Origin: Dichetophora obliterata
Taxonomy: Eukaryota > Arthropoda > Insecta > Diptera > Sciomyzidae
Assembly: GCA_963920525.1 (NCBI GenBank)
Contig: OY986435.1
Location: 301,519,908 to 301,583,907, forward strand
DNA length: 64,000 nucleotides
Direction of reading: 5' to 3'
In this document: positions 11,383 to 22,672 of the stretch, in pieces
How the letters are laid out: every line of letters starts with the position of its first letter
Numbering within the stretch: position 1 is the stretch's first letter
Translations under genes and position numbers: made by a program
The notes under the pieces: model-generated
Databases searched by the model: none
Told to the model about the DNA's origin: nothing
Seen by the model: the letters and a program-made list of their open reading frames with translations, nothing else

Positions 11383-13230
11383 GTGCATGAATCGGTCACT
11401 TTTTTGCAAACAAGCTAGGGAAATATCATTTCAGCATAATTCAAAGACGCTGAATTTAATGGCGTTTACCGTTTTCGAAAAATTGAAGGTTCAAGGTCAA
11501 GTACATGTTGATGATTGTTTTTGCTAGAAAAAAATTTTTTCTCTTTGACTTTATCGACTTCATGTCAATGAGTGAAACATTAAGAATTACCTGGAGAATA
11601 TTTTCTTAAACAGTTTAACCCTCAAAACCCCTTGGAATTTACATGAAGAATCTGAAGAAACAAATGAATCGATCAGAGAAAATAAAAAAAAAATATGTAT
11701 GAAGAACATAGTTGTAATATCTTTTGGGTCATTTTAGGGACACAGAAGGTTAGTTAGTTTGGGAACATTTTACCTTAAGCTAAAACAGAAATTTTAAATT
11801 TTTTTTTCAAAATGTGTATTTGGAGCTAAAAATGCGAATAAAGAAAAAATTAGAGGTCGCTCTCAAGACATTTAAAAGTTATAGGGGTCTAAAGTTAGAA
11901 AAAATGGCCTTAAAAACATGCTGTACTTTTTTCAATTCTCCTAGAAAAGTAAGAATTATGGGTATCAAAAGAAAGGTATTACGACCACCTATTCAACGAG
12001 GTATCAAACATTAAAATCCATACATACCTTTTTAAGATATAACTTCTTTTATACTTAAATATTTTCGTTTTGTAGTGTTTAAAACAATATTCCTTACGAG
12101 ATCAAAACACTATTACGCTGGAAGTCCAAATTATATAAAAAAAATTAATAATTGCAATTTAAGTAACTAAGGTATAACTAGTTACATAAACGATGTAACA
12201 TATATGACAGAGGAATATTTACGAAGTAAGTTAAATAGTTACATGAACGATTGAGGAAGAAAAGGCCACACTCGAGAAATTTTTAAAACATTTACAGAGT
12301 AAGTTATACAGTTAAAAGCCATCAAATATTAATTTTTTAAGAATTTTTGAAATATTTAGGAACTGTTAAATAAACGGTGAATAAATAAAGCGCCGCAGGT
12401 GAAATATTGTTATTAAAAATGATTGCGATTTTAAATATTTTTAAAAATATTGTTTTAAATATTTACATAGTAAATTATATAGTAACATTAACGATGGTTA
12501 AGGAAAGCGCCGCAGGCCAAAAATTTTTCTTTTAAATATTTTATTGCCTTTTAAATTATCCTTAAATTTTTACATTCAAATACATGGAATCAATTTTTGT
12601 CGTTTTTACATTCGAATTCATGGAATTAATTTTTGTCGTTTTTATTTGAATCTGAAATGCATCTAAAATTTTGATGAAAAATAGTTGGTACATAAAAAGA
12701 GTTTTATTTTAGAAAGTAATAAATGGAATTTCATGATTAATAGCTTATTGAATAGGTAATAGAATAGGCTTTCTTTTAATACCCATTTTGCTTAATTTTG
12801 CTTATATAGCAAAGATATAGCAACTTTTTTTAGCCCATTTTTCAACTTTGGACCCCAATAACTTCTAAACCAGACTAGAGCGACCATTATTTTTTCAGAT
12901 TTCGAATAAGAAGGCCTTAACACATATTTTCCACGAAAAAAAGTGAAAAATTAATTTAAGCTAAAGGTAAAATATGCCTTAATTTGGTTTAATTTGTAAT
13001 TTCATTTTCAGGTAATTCTTAATATTTCACTGATTGACATGAAGTCGATAAAGCTAATGAGAAAATTTCCAACAAAAACTGCATCAGCATGTACTTGATC
13101 TTGAACCTTCAAATTCTCGAAAACGGGCCAAAGGATTAAAAAATGGTAAACGCCATTAAATTCAGCGTATTCGAATTATGCTGACATGCTATGTCCCCAG
13201 CTTGTTTGATATTTGGACATGCACAGTTGA
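11383..13230. mobile_element. Foldback element with ~210-bp inverted arms
   Basis: The left arm (about 11383-11610) matches the reverse complement of about 13010-13230. Shared words include GCTGAATTTAATGGCGTTTACC, read as AATGGCGTTTAC at left and GTAAACGCCATT at right, also GACTTCATGTCAATGA and GGTTCAAGGTCAAGTACATG. The interior has a second inverted pair (about 11770-12060 against 12700-12900). There is no transposase. Repetition of GCGCCGCAGG at about 12390 and 12508 suggests internal duplication. Confidence 0.6.
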
Positions 13231-13335
13231 ATTAACATACAAGAAGCATCATTGTTTTGACTGTCATCACTGTCTTATGACATTATATCCCTACAATGAC
13301 AGTTTCGATGACAACCCTTTCGATTTATAATACCT

Positions 13336-13401
13336 GGGGCCGAATTACAGCATCTGTGATCGAGAAAAATTGGACAAGAATTGTGCTGTAATTTGGTCCT
13401 T
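13336..13401. repeat. Hairpin MITE, copy 4 (internal deletion)
   Basis: The left arm GGGGCCGAATTACAGC is kept but the loop and part of the right arm are missing; it ends TGCTGTAATTTGGTCC. Confidence 0.75.
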
Positions 13402-13479
13402 GGTTTCAATAGTTTTTAAGCCCAAAAACAAAATTCGTGCATCATAGGTAGGCAAGGGTTCACAAAAGTTCAAAGTACG

Positions 13480-14310
13480 AATCCCACTCTGTAAAAGCCA
13501 GCTGCATTTAAGTGATGTATATCACTGAACAGCTTTAAATCACAAGTATAAAGTAAAAATTTTGCATATTGAAAACATTTACTAACGTCATTAATAAATA
13601 ATGAAATAAACAAAGGTCGAAGAATGCTCCCCTATGGCACATTAGAAGAGGCAATAAATTGATAAGACTTGACACCATTTATCTCCACGAAAGAAACTCT
13701 ATTTTGAAGATAAGACTGGATCCAAGTGAGAAAAATAGAATGGAAACCCATTTTAGAAAGTTAAGCTAGCAAGACATTATGTGGAACCTTATCAATTGCC
13801 TTAGAGAAATCTGTATAGAGAACATCAACTTGATGTCCATGTTCAAAAGACGAAATGCAAAATTTCGAGAAAACTGCTATGTTTGTAAAAGTTGACCTCC
13901 CAGGGAAAAATCCATGCTGTTCAGAGCAAATGTGTCGTTTCACTAAGAAGAATAACCTAATCTTAATGACACTTTCGAAGAGCTTAGAAACATTTGACAG
14001 GCCTATAGTGAGATACATTATTCTTGCTGCCAGCCATAATAGAGGCCATTTTCCAACAGTCAATACAAATACCAAAAGAACTAAGGTTTAAACATGAGTC
14101 AACATTATCAACAATTGACATATCCAAACCCACATTGATAACTACGTAATTGGACTTAAAAAAATCTACAAATAGGTTCACCGTATCTTCAACTGAAAAA
14201 GAATGTATACCATTAAAGTATGTCGATATGGGAATGCCAGAACCATCTCGTTTGGATTGAATAAAATGCCAAACTGGCTTTGGGTTAACTTTAATATTGT
14301 TCTCACAACG
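13480..14310 (-). pseudogene. Jockey/CR1-type LINE reverse-transcriptase relic
   Basis: Minus-strand translation gives, in order, NPKPVWHFIQSKRDGSGIP (about 14288), SHYRPVKCF/LSNVSKLFESVIKIRL (about 14000), the RT catalytic region VDVLYTDFSKAIDKVPHN (about 13800), then WIQSYLQNRVSFVEING and VP-stop-GSILRPLLFIIFINDV (about 13630). The last is the usual VPQGSILGPLLF motif with its glutamine codon turned into a stop. Frame changes occur around 14000-14100. The second aspartate motif (YADD) is decayed. This is the palm and finger core of a non-LTR retrotransposon RT without EN or ORF1. The GSILGPLLF wording points to the Jockey/CR1 side of the tree rather than the I- or R1-type LINEs elsewhere in the window. 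Confidence 0.8.
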
Positions 14311-14329
14311 TAAAATATATTATTTGTAC

Positions 14330-14880
14330 AACTGAAAAGTGACAACACATCTCATGAAATATATCTCAAGAAATATTTCAAGAGATAAATTTCATGATAT
14401 GAGCAATTTCATGATATGAGCAATTTCATGATATGAGCAATTTCATGATATGAGCGGTCTACACTTGCGATATGATGTATAACTTGAAGTTACGCAGTGT
14501 CTGCACTTAAAATATTTGATTGCATGTGAACTGTCAAATTGAATTTCATGATATCCTGATTTCATGCTATACTATTTAGGTGGGCACTTCATCTCATGAA
14601 ATCTCATTTTGGAATTGTTTGTAAAAGTTTATTAAATTAATAATTTCTTCCCATCGCCATTCCATTTTATGTTTTTTTATTCTTTTAATGCTTTTGCAAT
14701 ATTTTTTGCTTGAAAAGTTCTTAAAAATGCACTTACTTACATATTTTACTGAAAAGTGACTCAGCTCATCTCATTAAATATATCTAAATATCATATCAAG
14801 AATATATATAAATTTCATGATATAAACAATTTCATGATCTGAGTGGTCTATACTTGAGATATCATGCAATCAAATATTGT
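14330..14880. repeat. Satellite-like block with 17-bp tandem repeat
   Basis: About four tandem copies of a 17-bp unit (ATGATATGAGCAATTTC) at 14384-14452, embedded in a larger, partly palindromic repeat: CATCTCATGAAATATATCTC near 14349 recurs near 14765. Non-coding. Confidence 0.7.
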
Positions 14881-15190
14881 AAGTGGAGACAGTGTGTTAC
14901 TTGAAGCGAGTAACATAGCGTCTACTCGGGACAGTGCAAGTCTGAAAAATTCAATACATTTAAACATTTCTACTAACACAATCACATTTGATTCACTGTC
15001 CACGGTTCACTATTCACTATCAGCGCTACTGCCCACGAAATTTCAGAGACAGTGGATTTTGGCACTTGCGGACAGTAACTGTAAAATAGAGGGATTGAAG
15101 TGTTGATTTTGTTGTGCGTTTTGGGGTATTTTTCAGATTTTTCAGGATATCTGCTATTTTAACAATAAGCAACACTAGTAACTTGTTTAT
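14881..15190 (+). repeat. Dispersed ~300-bp repeat, copy 1
   Basis: Matches the reverse complement of about 30560-30862 along its length (shared words GACAGTGCAAGTC, CATTTAAACATTT, GGCACTTGC, CAGATTTTTC). The 80-codon open frame inside has a partial counterpart in the second copy, but only because the DNA is repeated; I do not call it a gene. Confidence 0.7.
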
Positions 15191-16565
15191 TACCACGTTT
15201 ATCCGGCATGTTAAAGCGCACTCTCTTACATAGTTTTGACTCAGTACAGATTAATGTAGTGTGTTTATACCCAAGCACTGAATCGGCTTCAGAGAAAGCG
15301 ATTGTGGAAGCGTTTTTAAATTTTGACAATTCGAATCAGCAACTCAAATAAAGTTTCTCAATGAAAGCAAAACAGCTTATTTTCGGATCGGCTTAAAAAA
15401 ATTCTTGTTTTGCGCGCTTTCTAAGCGACTTGAAAATTTAAGAACCGATTTGAAATTTGATTTTAGCAATAATCGGAAAATATTTGAAAAATTTTTCTTA
15501 AAAATCGCGTGATTTGCCCTTTCCTTTCATAAAATATGACTTCATAAATATAATCAAAAATACCATTAATATCACCATCTCATCATATAAAACCACTCCT
15601 GTTCAATTTTATAAAATAGTATGCTTTTTTTATACAGAATCTGATTAATCTGTACATTCAGAGGATTCCGCTTCCGTTTTTAATGCAATGTGAGCTCTTA
15701 TTGGATTGTATATCTCATCAGCACTTTTAAAAACTCAATTAGAGGGTCAACACCTAAGGCTTGGCACTTCCTTGCGAAAGCATTGCAATTTTTCACTGTT
15801 GGAGCTACGATTTCTCCTTTGTATTTCTTAAAGTACTTAAAGGATTTTATTTGTTAATATCTCATTTAAGAGAACACATTTCAACCTTATAATAAGCAAA
15901 AATTGTTCTTAGAATTTAATTTACATGTAAAAAATGTGAACGTATTCATATACTTTTTTTTTTAAATGAGCGACATTTTTTGAAAGCGGATTAAGATTTA
16001 GGGCTATCAAACACACGCTTTAAAAAATATTCGGTTCCGGCCCATAAAATAAAATTATTCCCTTGCACTTGTAAGCGCTTGCAACTTACAACTAATTTCT
16101 AGTTTTTTCTTTGCTTACAAGTTATAGTAGTCGCAGGGCTAGTAACAAAAATACTATCTGCAAGTTTTGAAAATGTACCGACTTCGTAGCTTAGCTCTTC
16201 CATGATTTATTACCAGGTATTATTATTCGCTGAAAATCAACTGGGGCTAAACTGTCATTTTGGGCATATAGTGTCAAAATGAAGCGAGTAGATGCAAACA
16301 ATGTTGCTTTTTGTATTATTTCAAATGAGAAAACGACAAAGAATTATTTATCTTGTCTTTGAACTTGATAAATATTGATAAATAGCAAGTTTTTTGCCTC
16401 ATTAAATCAAAAATTAGGTTTTTACATAAGAAAAACAATATGAAGAAAATGATTTAACGTTTTAATGCTTAAAAATGATTAATAAATTTGATAAAAATAA
16501 GGACACCTATATAGACTTCTCAAAACTTAAATGTAGTCTATGGCATAGAATTTAACAGAAGTAAC
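15191..16565. other. Stretch with no supported feature
   Basis: AT-rich, no open frame with a domain, no inverted repeat that I could pair. Confidence 0.45.
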
Positions 16566-16569
16566 TACC

Positions 16570-17155
16570 CAGTAAAAAATTGTGCGATCGCTCCCATGCG
16601 GAGCAACAAGGGAGCCCAATTAATGAAAAAAGGAACTAAAAGTGAAACATGTGCTTTTTAGGAAAATCTATGATTATTCTCTGTGTAACAAAAAATATTT
16701 TAAATGTTCCTTTCATTCGATTCGCGTCGTTTCAACGCCGAGGTCGTGAAGTGCAACCAGCCAACGGCAATTGCGTTTTGTGCATCCGCTGATGCGACTG
16801 ACGCAATTAAAGTACAGTTTTTAAATAGAATCAAAAACGATTCGAATTTTTGATGACGTTATAAATCTCACGATTTGGCCAATTAATTTTATCGCCACTT
16901 TAGGGTCTTGAGGAGTCTAATTAAGCTAGGGAAGCCTAGCTTGCGGAGTACACCTAAATCCCAAAAAAAATGTTCCTTTGCTGATTCATTTGGATCATTT
17001 ATTGATCGCTCCTTTTGAGCTCCTCTGGGATGTTGAAGGGAGCGCTACCCTTTCTAGGACACGCAATGTTAAAAGAAAACACAAAATACACCTAGCTTGG
17101 ATCAATAAGGAGCACTCCCAAATCGGTCACAGGATGATCCACGTTTTTACTGCGT
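16570..17155. mobile_element. Possible TIR element with CAGTAAAAA ends
   Basis: CCAGTAAAAAATTGTG at the left pairs with CACGTTTTTACTG at the right. The interior repeats GATCGCTCC/GGAGCG words. Target duplication not resolved and no coding sequence. Confidence 0.4.
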
Positions 17156-17171
17156 AGCAGCAGAAATATTA

Positions 17172-17594
17172 AGGGTTTTCATGCAAAGTGGCAGGCTTCT
17201 AATTTGGGCAATTAGTTATTTTTATCAGACAGGTTGTATGAACAGCCCTTAAAGTCGATTGTGCATTTGCAGCATATAAGTCAGCTGTGCGATCTGCCAG
17301 CGATGCGTTCCATTTAAACGGGGACGCTTTGCGGATTGTTTGCTTGTTTTCTGAAATTTTTAGAATTAAATCTTTATTAGTTTTGCTCAAATTATAACTT
17401 TTCCTTCAAAAAAGAAAACAGCTGATTGATCATATAAGTTTGCCACCTCGTTTGCTCACCTAAATCGAAGAGCAAATTTATCTGGTTTGTGCAAAAGCTT
17501 TTTCATACGAATTTTGACAGTTCATTTATAAGGCTGATAAACTTATAAGGTTTATACCATTTATAAGGGTATTGCCCATTTGCATGAAAACCCT
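17172..17594. mobile_element. 423-bp MITE, TA-flanked, AGGGTTTTCATGCAAA ends
   Basis: AGGGTTTTCATGCAAA at the left end and TTTGCATGAAAACCCT at the right are exact reverse complements, flanked by TA at 17170-17171 and 17595-17596. A TA target suggests Tc1/mariner-type mobilisation. The minus-strand open frame inside has no domain. Confidence 0.7.
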
Positions 17595-17739
17595 TATTAC
17601 TTACTTCATATGTATATGTAGAGATCATGACAAAACTAAACACCAAAAAATCCTTTTTTACTTCTTGGTGTGATTGCTATACTTTTATTTGACACTATAT
17701 ACCCAAAGTAACGAGTAAAAATAGCGATTAATACTACCT

Positions 17740-17851
17740 GGGGCCGAATTATAGCATCCGTGATCGAGCAAAATTGTACAAGATTGGTAGGCACTTATCT
17801 CGTCGTGCTCTTCGTAATTTTGCTCGATCACAGATGCTGTAATTCGGGCCC
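17740..17851. repeat. Hairpin MITE, copy 5
   Basis: A complete 112-bp copy in the same arrangement as copy 1 at 3105. Confidence 0.85.
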
Positions 17852-18289
17852 TGATAGTTCTATCATGAGCTCTTCCATTCTATCTACTGGGCTATTGCTA
17901 AATCTATTACAATATTAAAACTCTTGCATTTTACAGATTTTTGACAATCGAAGATTGTGGTTGTTTGCTTGTAAAGAAGTAAAATATTTTCTTGTATTAG
18001 CAGTTAAAATGCTTTTCTGATTTGCTTCTATTTGGTTTACCTATTTTGTGTTGATATAAAAACAAAACAAAAACCATTTTAAATAACATATAAAGTAAAA
18101 AATAAGAGTGCTGAATTTTCAGGATATCGTCGCTTTTCATTGGGGACTACTAATAAATAACAGCTTTAGGTAAGTATGACCATAAAAAAAATGTAAATGT
18201 ATATACATTTTATTGTTTATTGACGATATGTCAACAAAATTGGTCGACGATAAAAGTTGAAATCTGGTAGACGCTTATTTTGTTTGCAT

Positions 18290-18722
18290 CTCCCGGGTGG
18301 GCGTTGTGACAAAAAATACCTCCCCAAGAACCCATTTTCTTCAACGCAGCCAGCGCCACCGTTTACAGTGGCAGTTCATTTCCAGTGATTTTCGCGTAAG
18401 GCAATTAGTGACTTAATTTGAGGACAGCGTTATACAAATTACTTTCTCGTGATCTTTAATACCTAATATAAGTTGGCGACCCAACCACCATCATCACGGC
18501 CAGGACCTATTTGCGTTACTGGTACGAAACATTGATCAGTGTGTCTGTCTAGCACACAGGTGTCAGCAATTATTAGGTCCTCGTTTTTCTTTCGCAGTCT
18601 CGCTGACACTGCGTGCTAATAAGTTAAAAGTAACCACCGGAATGTCAGCTTCAAATGAATGGGGAATGCTTTATTCAACTGTGCGTTATGAACAAGATCT
18701 AAATCTTAAACGTAAGCATTAA
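18290..18722 (+). other. GC-richer segment: LTR/leader piece or a host 5' exon
   Basis: This block is visibly less AT-rich than its surroundings. TTGGCGACCCAACCACC at about 18474 resembles the primer-binding site just 3' of an LTR. An ATG at 18642 opens a short frame (MSASNEWGMLYSTVRYEQD, then LNLKRKH-stop) after a CCGGA context. GTAAGC near 18712 could alternatively be a splice donor. I cannot choose between a truncated LTR retrotransposon 5' end and a first coding exon of a gene. Confidence 0.3.
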
Positions 18723-18779
18723 TTAACAACATTGTTATATTTGTTGAAATTAATATCATATGTCTTCCGTTACCACTCT

Positions 18780-18855
18780 GCAGACAATGGCAAACTTTAG
18801 AGAGTAAAAGCTGCTAGTGAAGCTTTTTGGAAACATGAGTCGTTCGGAGTCCAGT
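18780..18855 (+). mobile_element. SINE body fragment
   Basis: ACAATGGCAAACTTTAGAGAG, split here as ATGGCAAACTTTAGAG, and CGTTCGGAGTC match the body of the SINE at 28117-28593 (ATGGCAAACCTCAGAG and CGTTCGGAGTC on its strand). The tRNA-like head is absent. Confidence 0.55.
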
Positions 18856-19049
18856 ACTCTACGATTTGTGTAAAAACTAATCGTTAAATTCGTTTTTCCA
18901 TAAGTAATTTTAACAAATTAGATCGGTTTTTTAAATTGATGTCGGTGAAATAAAGGTGGCCAAAAGCATCGGTAAAGTGATACAAAACTTGTTGGTATCT
19001 GTGTTACTGCTACATAAGGGTAATATCAAAGATTATATAGTATAAAGAT

Positions 19050-19068
19050 GTGCATGCATTGCATGCAC
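19050..19068. repeat. Short perfect palindrome
   Basis: GTGCATGCA-T-TGCATGCAC, 9-bp arms around one base. Could be a protein-binding site or chance. Confidence 0.4.
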
Positions 19069-19369
19069 ATTCTCTCTGCAATGCTCTTTCACTCTTCACT
19101 CCACAATGCTTCACAGCATAGATCACCACTGCATGGTTTCTCATAGCTAGCGAGAGTCGTGAAATTTAATGTTGTAATTGTTTTTCCGTTGTTGATGTTG
19201 GAACCAAGCAGTTGTGATCTCTGCTTGAAAGCAACAAATGTTTATGTTTGAATTATTTTCATGACGATTTCCTTATTTCGTGAGAAGCAGATTTTTCTTA
19301 TTTTCAGATTGCTATTAATATTGACTTTTTTTGATTGACTCAGCCAGAGCATATATATTCAGAATCTTA

Positions 19370-19780
19370 CAGTGCACCCTAAACAAGTGCGCGTTGCGCT
19401 GGGTACCCAAACGCCACGCAACTTTATTTTACTCTTAACCTAAACAAGTGCGCTGCGGAAAGAACTGCTGCTCTCGAACCAGCTCAGTCTTATGGTTTAA
19501 AAATCTTAAAAAACTTTTAGTATTGTGTAAAAATCTATTAATATTGCAAATACTTCGATTTGCAATTGAGATTAATTAATTAATAGCAGCTGATTGCTCT
19601 TTGTTCTAATACTTTGGTTTTATGCAGCCAACTTCACATCCGTACGCACTGTCAAAATTGGAAATTCGATTCATGTTGCGGTAGTCCGGTGCGTGTTTCG
19701 GTAGGCTTCATACAAAATGTATGTGCATGAGCCGATTTTGACAGTTAAACCACGCACGCGCACTTGTTTAGGGTGGACTG
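19370..19780. mobile_element. Harbinger-type MITE, copy 1 (411 bp, TTA target)
   Basis: Left end CAGTGCACCCTAAACAAGTG pairs with the right end CACTTGTTTAGGGTGGACTG; flanked by TTA at 19367-19369 and 19781-19783. A 3-bp TTA target is characteristic of PIF/Harbinger (Tourist-like) elements. The reverse-oriented copy at 32120-32515 is nearly identical across the interior and is also TTA-flanked. Confidence 0.85.
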
Positions 19781-19789
19781 TTAAGGAAA

Positions 19790-20350
19790 ACTGAATAATG
19801 ACATAAAAATCCATCCAATGAATTCAAAATTGTTTATAAATAAAATTTTTAATTCACATTGAATTTTAAAAAAATGATTAGTAATTAATTTCAATAATTT
19901 TTTTTTTTTGTTATTCAGAATAATTAATTATTTTTTTATTCATATGAATTCTATTTACAAAGAATGCAATTCAAAGAGAATTTCAAACTTTTCAATAATT
20001 AATTTTTTGTACAATATTATTTTTTGATTCATTGCCTATTATAAATTTTACTGTCATTATTAATTTTGATTTACTATTAACTTGGTTCATTATTAAAAAG
20101 TGAATAACAAGACTTTTATTTCATTTAATTTATTATTCAAAAGTGAATGAAAAATTAGAAATGAATACGAAATTTATAATGAATAAAAAATTAATAATGA
20201 ATAAAAAATTAATAAAAAAATTAATAGCGAACATTTTATTCATAAAACAGTAGTGAATAACAAAATTTTTTATTCATTGTATTTTTTATTTAAAAGTGAA
20301 TAACAAATTAAAAACAGTGGTAAACAATTTGAAAATAAAAGATTGCGCGT
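19790..20350. repeat. AT-rich low-complexity block
   Basis: Degenerate repeats of GTGAATAA(C/A)AAATTT words in both directions. Non-coding. Confidence 0.5.
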
Positions 20351-20436
20351 CGAAAACGACATTGCTAGTTCGTATTGCTAGAGTATTTTTTCTAGATAAT
20401 AAAAATCATTAAGACTTTTCCAGGTTGGTTAAAATT

Positions 20437-21690
20437 TTTTTTAGAAGAATTTTTCGACTTTTTTGAGTTTTGAAAAATATTTCCCCAGTTATGATCCTAT
20501 AACTCCAAAAGTATTCATTTTACAAGTTTTATAAATACTTACAAATGAGACATTTATACCTTTTATTTAAGCTATTATTTATACGTTTATTGTACGATTT
20601 TTGTAGACATTTTCTGAATACTACTTTTGTGAAAGAGTTTAAAATATACCGTCTATTTAACATTTCCCCCATATTAATGTGTGCAAAAATATGACTTTGA
20701 TATATAATTTGGTTTTAATTTTACTTTGTTGTTAAAAAAATATTTCAACAAGTAAAAAGTATGATTGTGGTAGGTTGGATATTTACGTATTTCGGTTTTA
20801 GTAAAAAACTCAAAATTACCTGCATCAAAGTTCGTACTAAACAAATTCTTCAGACTTCAAAAACCCAACTATCATATATTTAACTAAAAATTTTGTTTAC
20901 AAACAATGTTCTTAGCTTTTTTAGCTAAATTTAAAAATCCCTAAGCCGCAATTTTATGTTATAATAGGATTTGCAACATTGTAAACTCTTTGAAATGAGT
21001 AAAATAACAGAAATAACTTAAACAAAGATACGTCAAAAATAAATCCAAACAAAACAACGAAATCTTCGCGCTGGTATAAATAACTAGCTGAAAACTGTGT
21101 GTTGCTGCCACGTCCCCGTTTCTAAACGTCCATAACATGCTATCAGTGAAACGGCACGAGTAAATTGTGATCGAGTCCCGAATTTCGAGGCTGTGCGGCC
21201 ACCTATAACTCCAAAGCTATTCAATATCAAAAATTTCAGTAGTGTGGGAGGGGTAACGCCCATAAAATGCTATCAGTGAAACGTGTAAATTGTAGTCGAA
21301 TACCGAATTCCGAGGCTATGCGGCCTATAACTTCAAAGCAATTCGATATTACAAATTTGGGTGATGTAGGAGGTGCCACGCCACGGGAAACGCTACTTGT
21401 AAATTGTGGTCATACCGAATTCTGAGACTATCCGATATCGCATATTTGGCCTGTATAGGAGGTAATTTTGAGTTTTAACCATATTTTTTAAACTCTTTCA
21501 CAAATGTAGTATTTAGAAAATTTATACAAAAATCGTTAGATCAAATGATAGCTTAAATGAAAGATATAAACGTCTTATTTGCAAACATGTATAAGTTTTG
21601 TAACATGAAAAAATACTTTTGATCATAACTGGGGACATATTTTTCAAAACTTAAGGAAATCGAAAAATCTTTGAAAATTCTTCAATTCTT
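20437..21690. mobile_element. Foldback element with ~200-bp arms
   Basis: About 20437-20650 is the reverse complement of about 21470-21690 (GAGTTTTGAAAAATAT, CCCCAGTTATGATC and TTTGTGAAAGAGTTT at left; their complements at right). The interior includes a three-unit tandem array listed next. No transposase. Confidence 0.65.
21115..21460. repeat. Tandem array, about three diverged ~120-bp units
   Basis: CATGCTATCAGTGAAACG, CCGAATTCCGAGGCTATGCG and TAGGAGGT recur in order near 21137, 21268 and 21375, with units shortening to the right. It lies between the arms of the foldback element. Confidence 0.6.
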
Positions 21691-22195
21691 TTCGAATTGC
21701 ATTCGTTCTATAATACTCATACAATTTAACACAAAGTCTATATTAATAAAACTTATTTTCCGGTTTGTTTGTTTAATTGACATTTATACAAATCTAAATG
21801 GCTTAACGGACTTCGCTAAACTTGAGTACACATATTGTGTGCATCCTAGATAAGATTGCAAAATACTTAATTTTGATCTCGCTCATTCCACCCATTTTCA
21901 CTTACGTAATTTTTGATAATGAAAATCTCTCTTGAAAAAAAATTTTTCGCAAATTAAATTAAAAAAATTTCAGTAGTTTTAATACCAAAAACATTCACAT
22001 ATTTTTAGAATTTCATAAATTTTTGGTACAACGACTTTTTCATTAAACATCGGGGAACGAATAATGAGAAAAAACGACATGAAAATCAAAACTTTGACTT
22101 TCGATGGAAATATATCCGCTATTTTTAAATATATTTAATTCAAATTTTTTGAATGAAACTACAAAAATAGTTTCAACTGTAGCGTTAGGTCAGTG

Positions 22196-22664
22196 CGTGG
22201 CAGAATAACCAGGTAGGCTCACTGGAAACATGCTCTCTACGACAAATAAAACAATAACAAATGCGTAGCTATAATGTCAAAATATATTTTGTCAATTCAA
22301 AGCAGCCGTACATAGCGACACAAACAAATTGGTTACTGAACATTCTAACTAGTAGTCAAATGAAAATTTTATTAAAAGTTAATTTTGATTTGCTTTGTTT
22401 ACAGCCAAAATACAATTAGTTCTGTATTATAATTATAAACACAGCTCATTTTATTAAATTTGTAATGATTTTAATAAAAAATTTTTATATTTTCACACAA
22501 AAAATCTGGGTACTCGCTTTATTTATACGGTTACGAGTAAATTATACATCCATATGGCTGAACGAATAAAAATAAATTGTCAATAGTGACATTATAGCTA
22601 CGCCAATGTTTTGTTCTCTCGTTTTTTGCTCTCCGAATTGCATCTACCTGGTTATTCTGCCATG
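22196..22664. mobile_element. 469-bp MITE with CATGGCAGAATAACC ends, 8-bp target duplication
   Basis: Flanked by direct GGTCAGTG at 22188-22195 and 22665-22672. Left end CGTGGCAGAATAACCAGG pairs with right end CCTGGTTATTCTGCCATG. CATG termini with an 8-bp duplication fit a P-like (or hAT-like) superfamily. Non-autonomous. It shares its outermost bases with the element at 41938-42152. Confidence 0.85.
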
Positions 22665-22672
22665 GGTCAGTG

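Noticed and set aside
14864..15106. 80-codon frame with a similar frame at 30691-30912
   Set aside because: The resemblance is explained by the repeated DNA; the second copy has frameshifts, so there is no sign of coding constraint.
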